Source: a bacterium Scap17 (GTDB lineage Bacteria; Pseudomonadota; Gammaproteobacteria; Pseudomonadales; Halomonadaceae). Taken from it: a DNA stretch of 64,000 nt. Below are positions 54,901-57,900 of this stretch, piece after piece; position 1 is the stretch's first letter, and every line of letters begins with the position of its first letter. Location of the stretch: the NCBI GenBank assembly GCA_013376735.1, contig VINJ01000001.1, forward strand, positions 3,348,001 to 3,412,000. The letters are read 5' to 3'. Position numbers and translations under genes: made by a program. The notes under the pieces are model-generated. The model saw only the letters and a list, made by a program, of their open reading frames with translations. It made no database searches and was not told where the DNA came from.

Positions 54901-57900
54901 TCGACGGTGATGGTCAGCGTGGTGCTGGAGGTATCGCCATCGGCATCAGTGATGGTGTAGCTGAAGACGTCGGTCAGTGACTCACCGTCGTCCAGCGACT
55001 GCACGGCCGGATTGGCATTGTCGAGCACGTAGCTGTAGCTGCCGTCGGCTTCGAGCGTCAGCGTGCCGTAGCTGCCGGTGACGACCGCAGCGGCATCTGC
55101 CGTGACGGCACTGCCGTCGACGTCAGTGACCGTGGTGGCATCCGCGCCAATGGTGTCGGCGGTGTCGTTGGCGCCGTCGATGACGTTGCCGTCGAGGGCC
55201 GTGGTGGTGTCTTCGCCGATGTTGCGCGCGTCAGCCTTGGCCTCCGGCGCGGTATCGAGGATCGCGATATCCAGGCTGTCAGTGCTGCTCTGCCCGGTGA
55301 TATCGGTGACCACGACGGTGAAGCTGTCGGTGATGTCGCCGGCAGTGTGATTCTCGGTCTCGCCATCCTCGACGTAGCTATAGGTCACGGTGCCCGTGTC
55401 GGCGTCATAGCCGGTCACGGTCAGGGTGCCTTCGTCGGTGGTGATCTCGACCGGCGTGGTGCTGGCGTCGGTGATGTCGATGCCACCGATGGTGACAGCG
55501 GCAACGCCGGCGGTGGCCGCGACCGTGAAGGTGTCGGTGACGGTGCCGCCGGTGGCTTCGGTGACCGACTGATCATCCAGTGAGGAGATCGTCGGTGCGC
55601 CATCGGTGGCGCCGTCGACGGTGATGGTCAGCGTGGTGCTGGAGGTATCGCCATCGGCATCAGTGATGGTGTAGCTGAAGACGTCGGTCAGTGACTCACC
55701 GTCGTCCAGCGACTGCACGGCCGGATTGGCATTGTCGAGCACGTAGCTGTAGCTGCCGTCGGCTTCGAGCGTCAGCGTGCCGTAGCTGCCGGTGACGACC
55801 GCAGCGGCATCTGCCGTGACGGCACTGCCGTCGACGTCAGTGACCGTGGTGGCATCCGCGCCAATGGTGTCGGCGGTGTCGTTGGCGCCGTCGATGACGT
55901 TGCCGTCGAGGGCCGTGGTGGTGTCTTCGCCGATGTTGCGCGCGTCAGCCTTGGCCTCCGGCGCGGTATCGAGGATCGCGATGTCCAGGCTGTCAGTGCT
56001 GCTCTGCCCGGTGATATCGGTGACCACGACGGTGAAGCTGTCGGTGATGTCGCCGGCAGTGTGATTCTCGGTCTCGCCATCCTCGGCGTAGGTGTAGGTC
56101 ACGGTGCCCGTGCCGGCGTCATAGCCGGTCACGTTCAGGACACCTTCATCGGTGGTGATCTCGACCGGATCGGCCTCGGTCGCGCCGGTGATGTCCGTGC
56201 CATTCACGGTGACGCTGGCGATGCCGGTATCCGCCTTCACCTGGAAGGTGTCAGTGACGGTGCCGCCGGTCGCCTCAGTGACCGACTGGTCATCCAGCGA
56301 GGTGATCGCCGGGACGCCGTCGGTGGACCCCACGACGGTGATGGTCAGCGTGGCAGTATCACTGTCGCCATCGGCGTCGGTGATCACGTAGGTGAACGTG
56401 TCTTCTTTCGTCTCGCCATCATTCAGCGACTGGACCGCCGGGCTGGTGGTGTCGAGCACATAGCTGTAGCTGCCGTCACTGTTGAGTGTCAGCGTGCCGT
56501 ACGTGCCTTCGACCACGGCAGCGTCATCGGCCGTGACGGCATTGCCGTCAACACCGGTGACCGTCGTGGCATCCGCGCCCAGGGTATCGGCAGTATCGTT
56601 GTCGCCACTGATGACGTTGCCGTAGAGTGCCGTGGTGGTGTCTTCGTCGATGTTGCGCGCATCGTCATTGGCCGTCGGCGCGGTGTCGACGATCGCGATG
56701 TCCAGGCTGTCGCTGGTGCTCTGCCCGGTGATGTCGGTGACCACGACCGCGAAGCTGTCGGTGATGTCGCCGCCCGAGTGATCCTCGGTCTCGCCATCCT
56801 CGACGTAGCGGTACGTTACGGTGCCCGTATCGGCGTCATAGCCGGTCACGCTCAGGGTGCCTTCGCTCCCCTCGATGACCACCGGATCGGCCTCGGTCGC
56901 ACCCGTGATGTCGACCGACGCATCCGCATCGACGCCAGCAATGGTGACCGTGGCAATCCCGGCAGTGGCGGCGACCGTGAAGCTGCCGGTGACGGTGTCG
57001 CCGGTGGCTTCGGTGACGCTGTTGTCGTCCGTGCCGCTGATGCCGCTGATGGTCGGCACGCCATCGGGCATACCGGTGATCAGGATGTCGACCGTGGTGG
57101 TCGAACCATCACTGAGCTCGACCACGAACGCCTGGCTGACAGTGTCACCTTCATTCAACCCCTGAACGACAGCGGCTTCGTTATTGAGGATGTAGGTCCA
57201 CTCGCCAGCCTCGTTGACGCTAAAAGTGCCGTAATCATCGCTTTGCGTGCTAGCGACAACATCAGTACTTTCGACATCGACAAGCGCGCCGGAAGCTTCG
57301 GTAACGCCATCCTCCGTTACCTCTCCAGAATCGCCGCCAATCAGGGCGCCCACGTCGTTGCTGGTCGCGGTATTGCCGGCCGGATCGGTGACCGAGGCCT
57401 CAACGCTGTACTCGCCTTCGCTCAGCGGCGTCTCGGCGTCAACCGTATAGGTGCCGTTCTCGACGGTGGCGGTGACGGTCTGTTCGTTGCCGTCGCTGTC
57501 AGTGATGACCAGCGTGACGGTGCTGCCGTCTTCGGCATCGGTAGTGCCGACGATGGTCGGCGTGGTGTCGGAGGTCAGTGCCGGAGCATCGACGGTCAGC
57601 GCCGGCGCGCTTGCGTCGATCTCGCCCACGTCATTGCTGGTCGCGGTGTTGCCGGCCGGATCGGTGACCGAGGCCTCGACGCTGTATTCGCCTTCGCTCA
57701 GCGGTGTCTCGGCGTCAACCGTATAGGTGCCGTTCTCGACGGTGGCGGTGACGGTCTGTTCGTTGCCGTCGCTGTCAGTGATGACCAGGGTGACGGTGCT
57801 GCCGTCTTCGGCATCGGTAGTGCCGACGATGGTCGGCGTGGTGTCGGAGGTCAGCGCGGGGGCATCGACGGTCAGTGCCGGGGCGCTTGCGTCGATCTCG

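Noticed and set aside
38636-56064. Repeated short open frames (about 60-102 codons) on both strands every 714 bp
   Set aside because: They are out-of-frame shadows of the lapA repeat and are identical because the repeat is identical.
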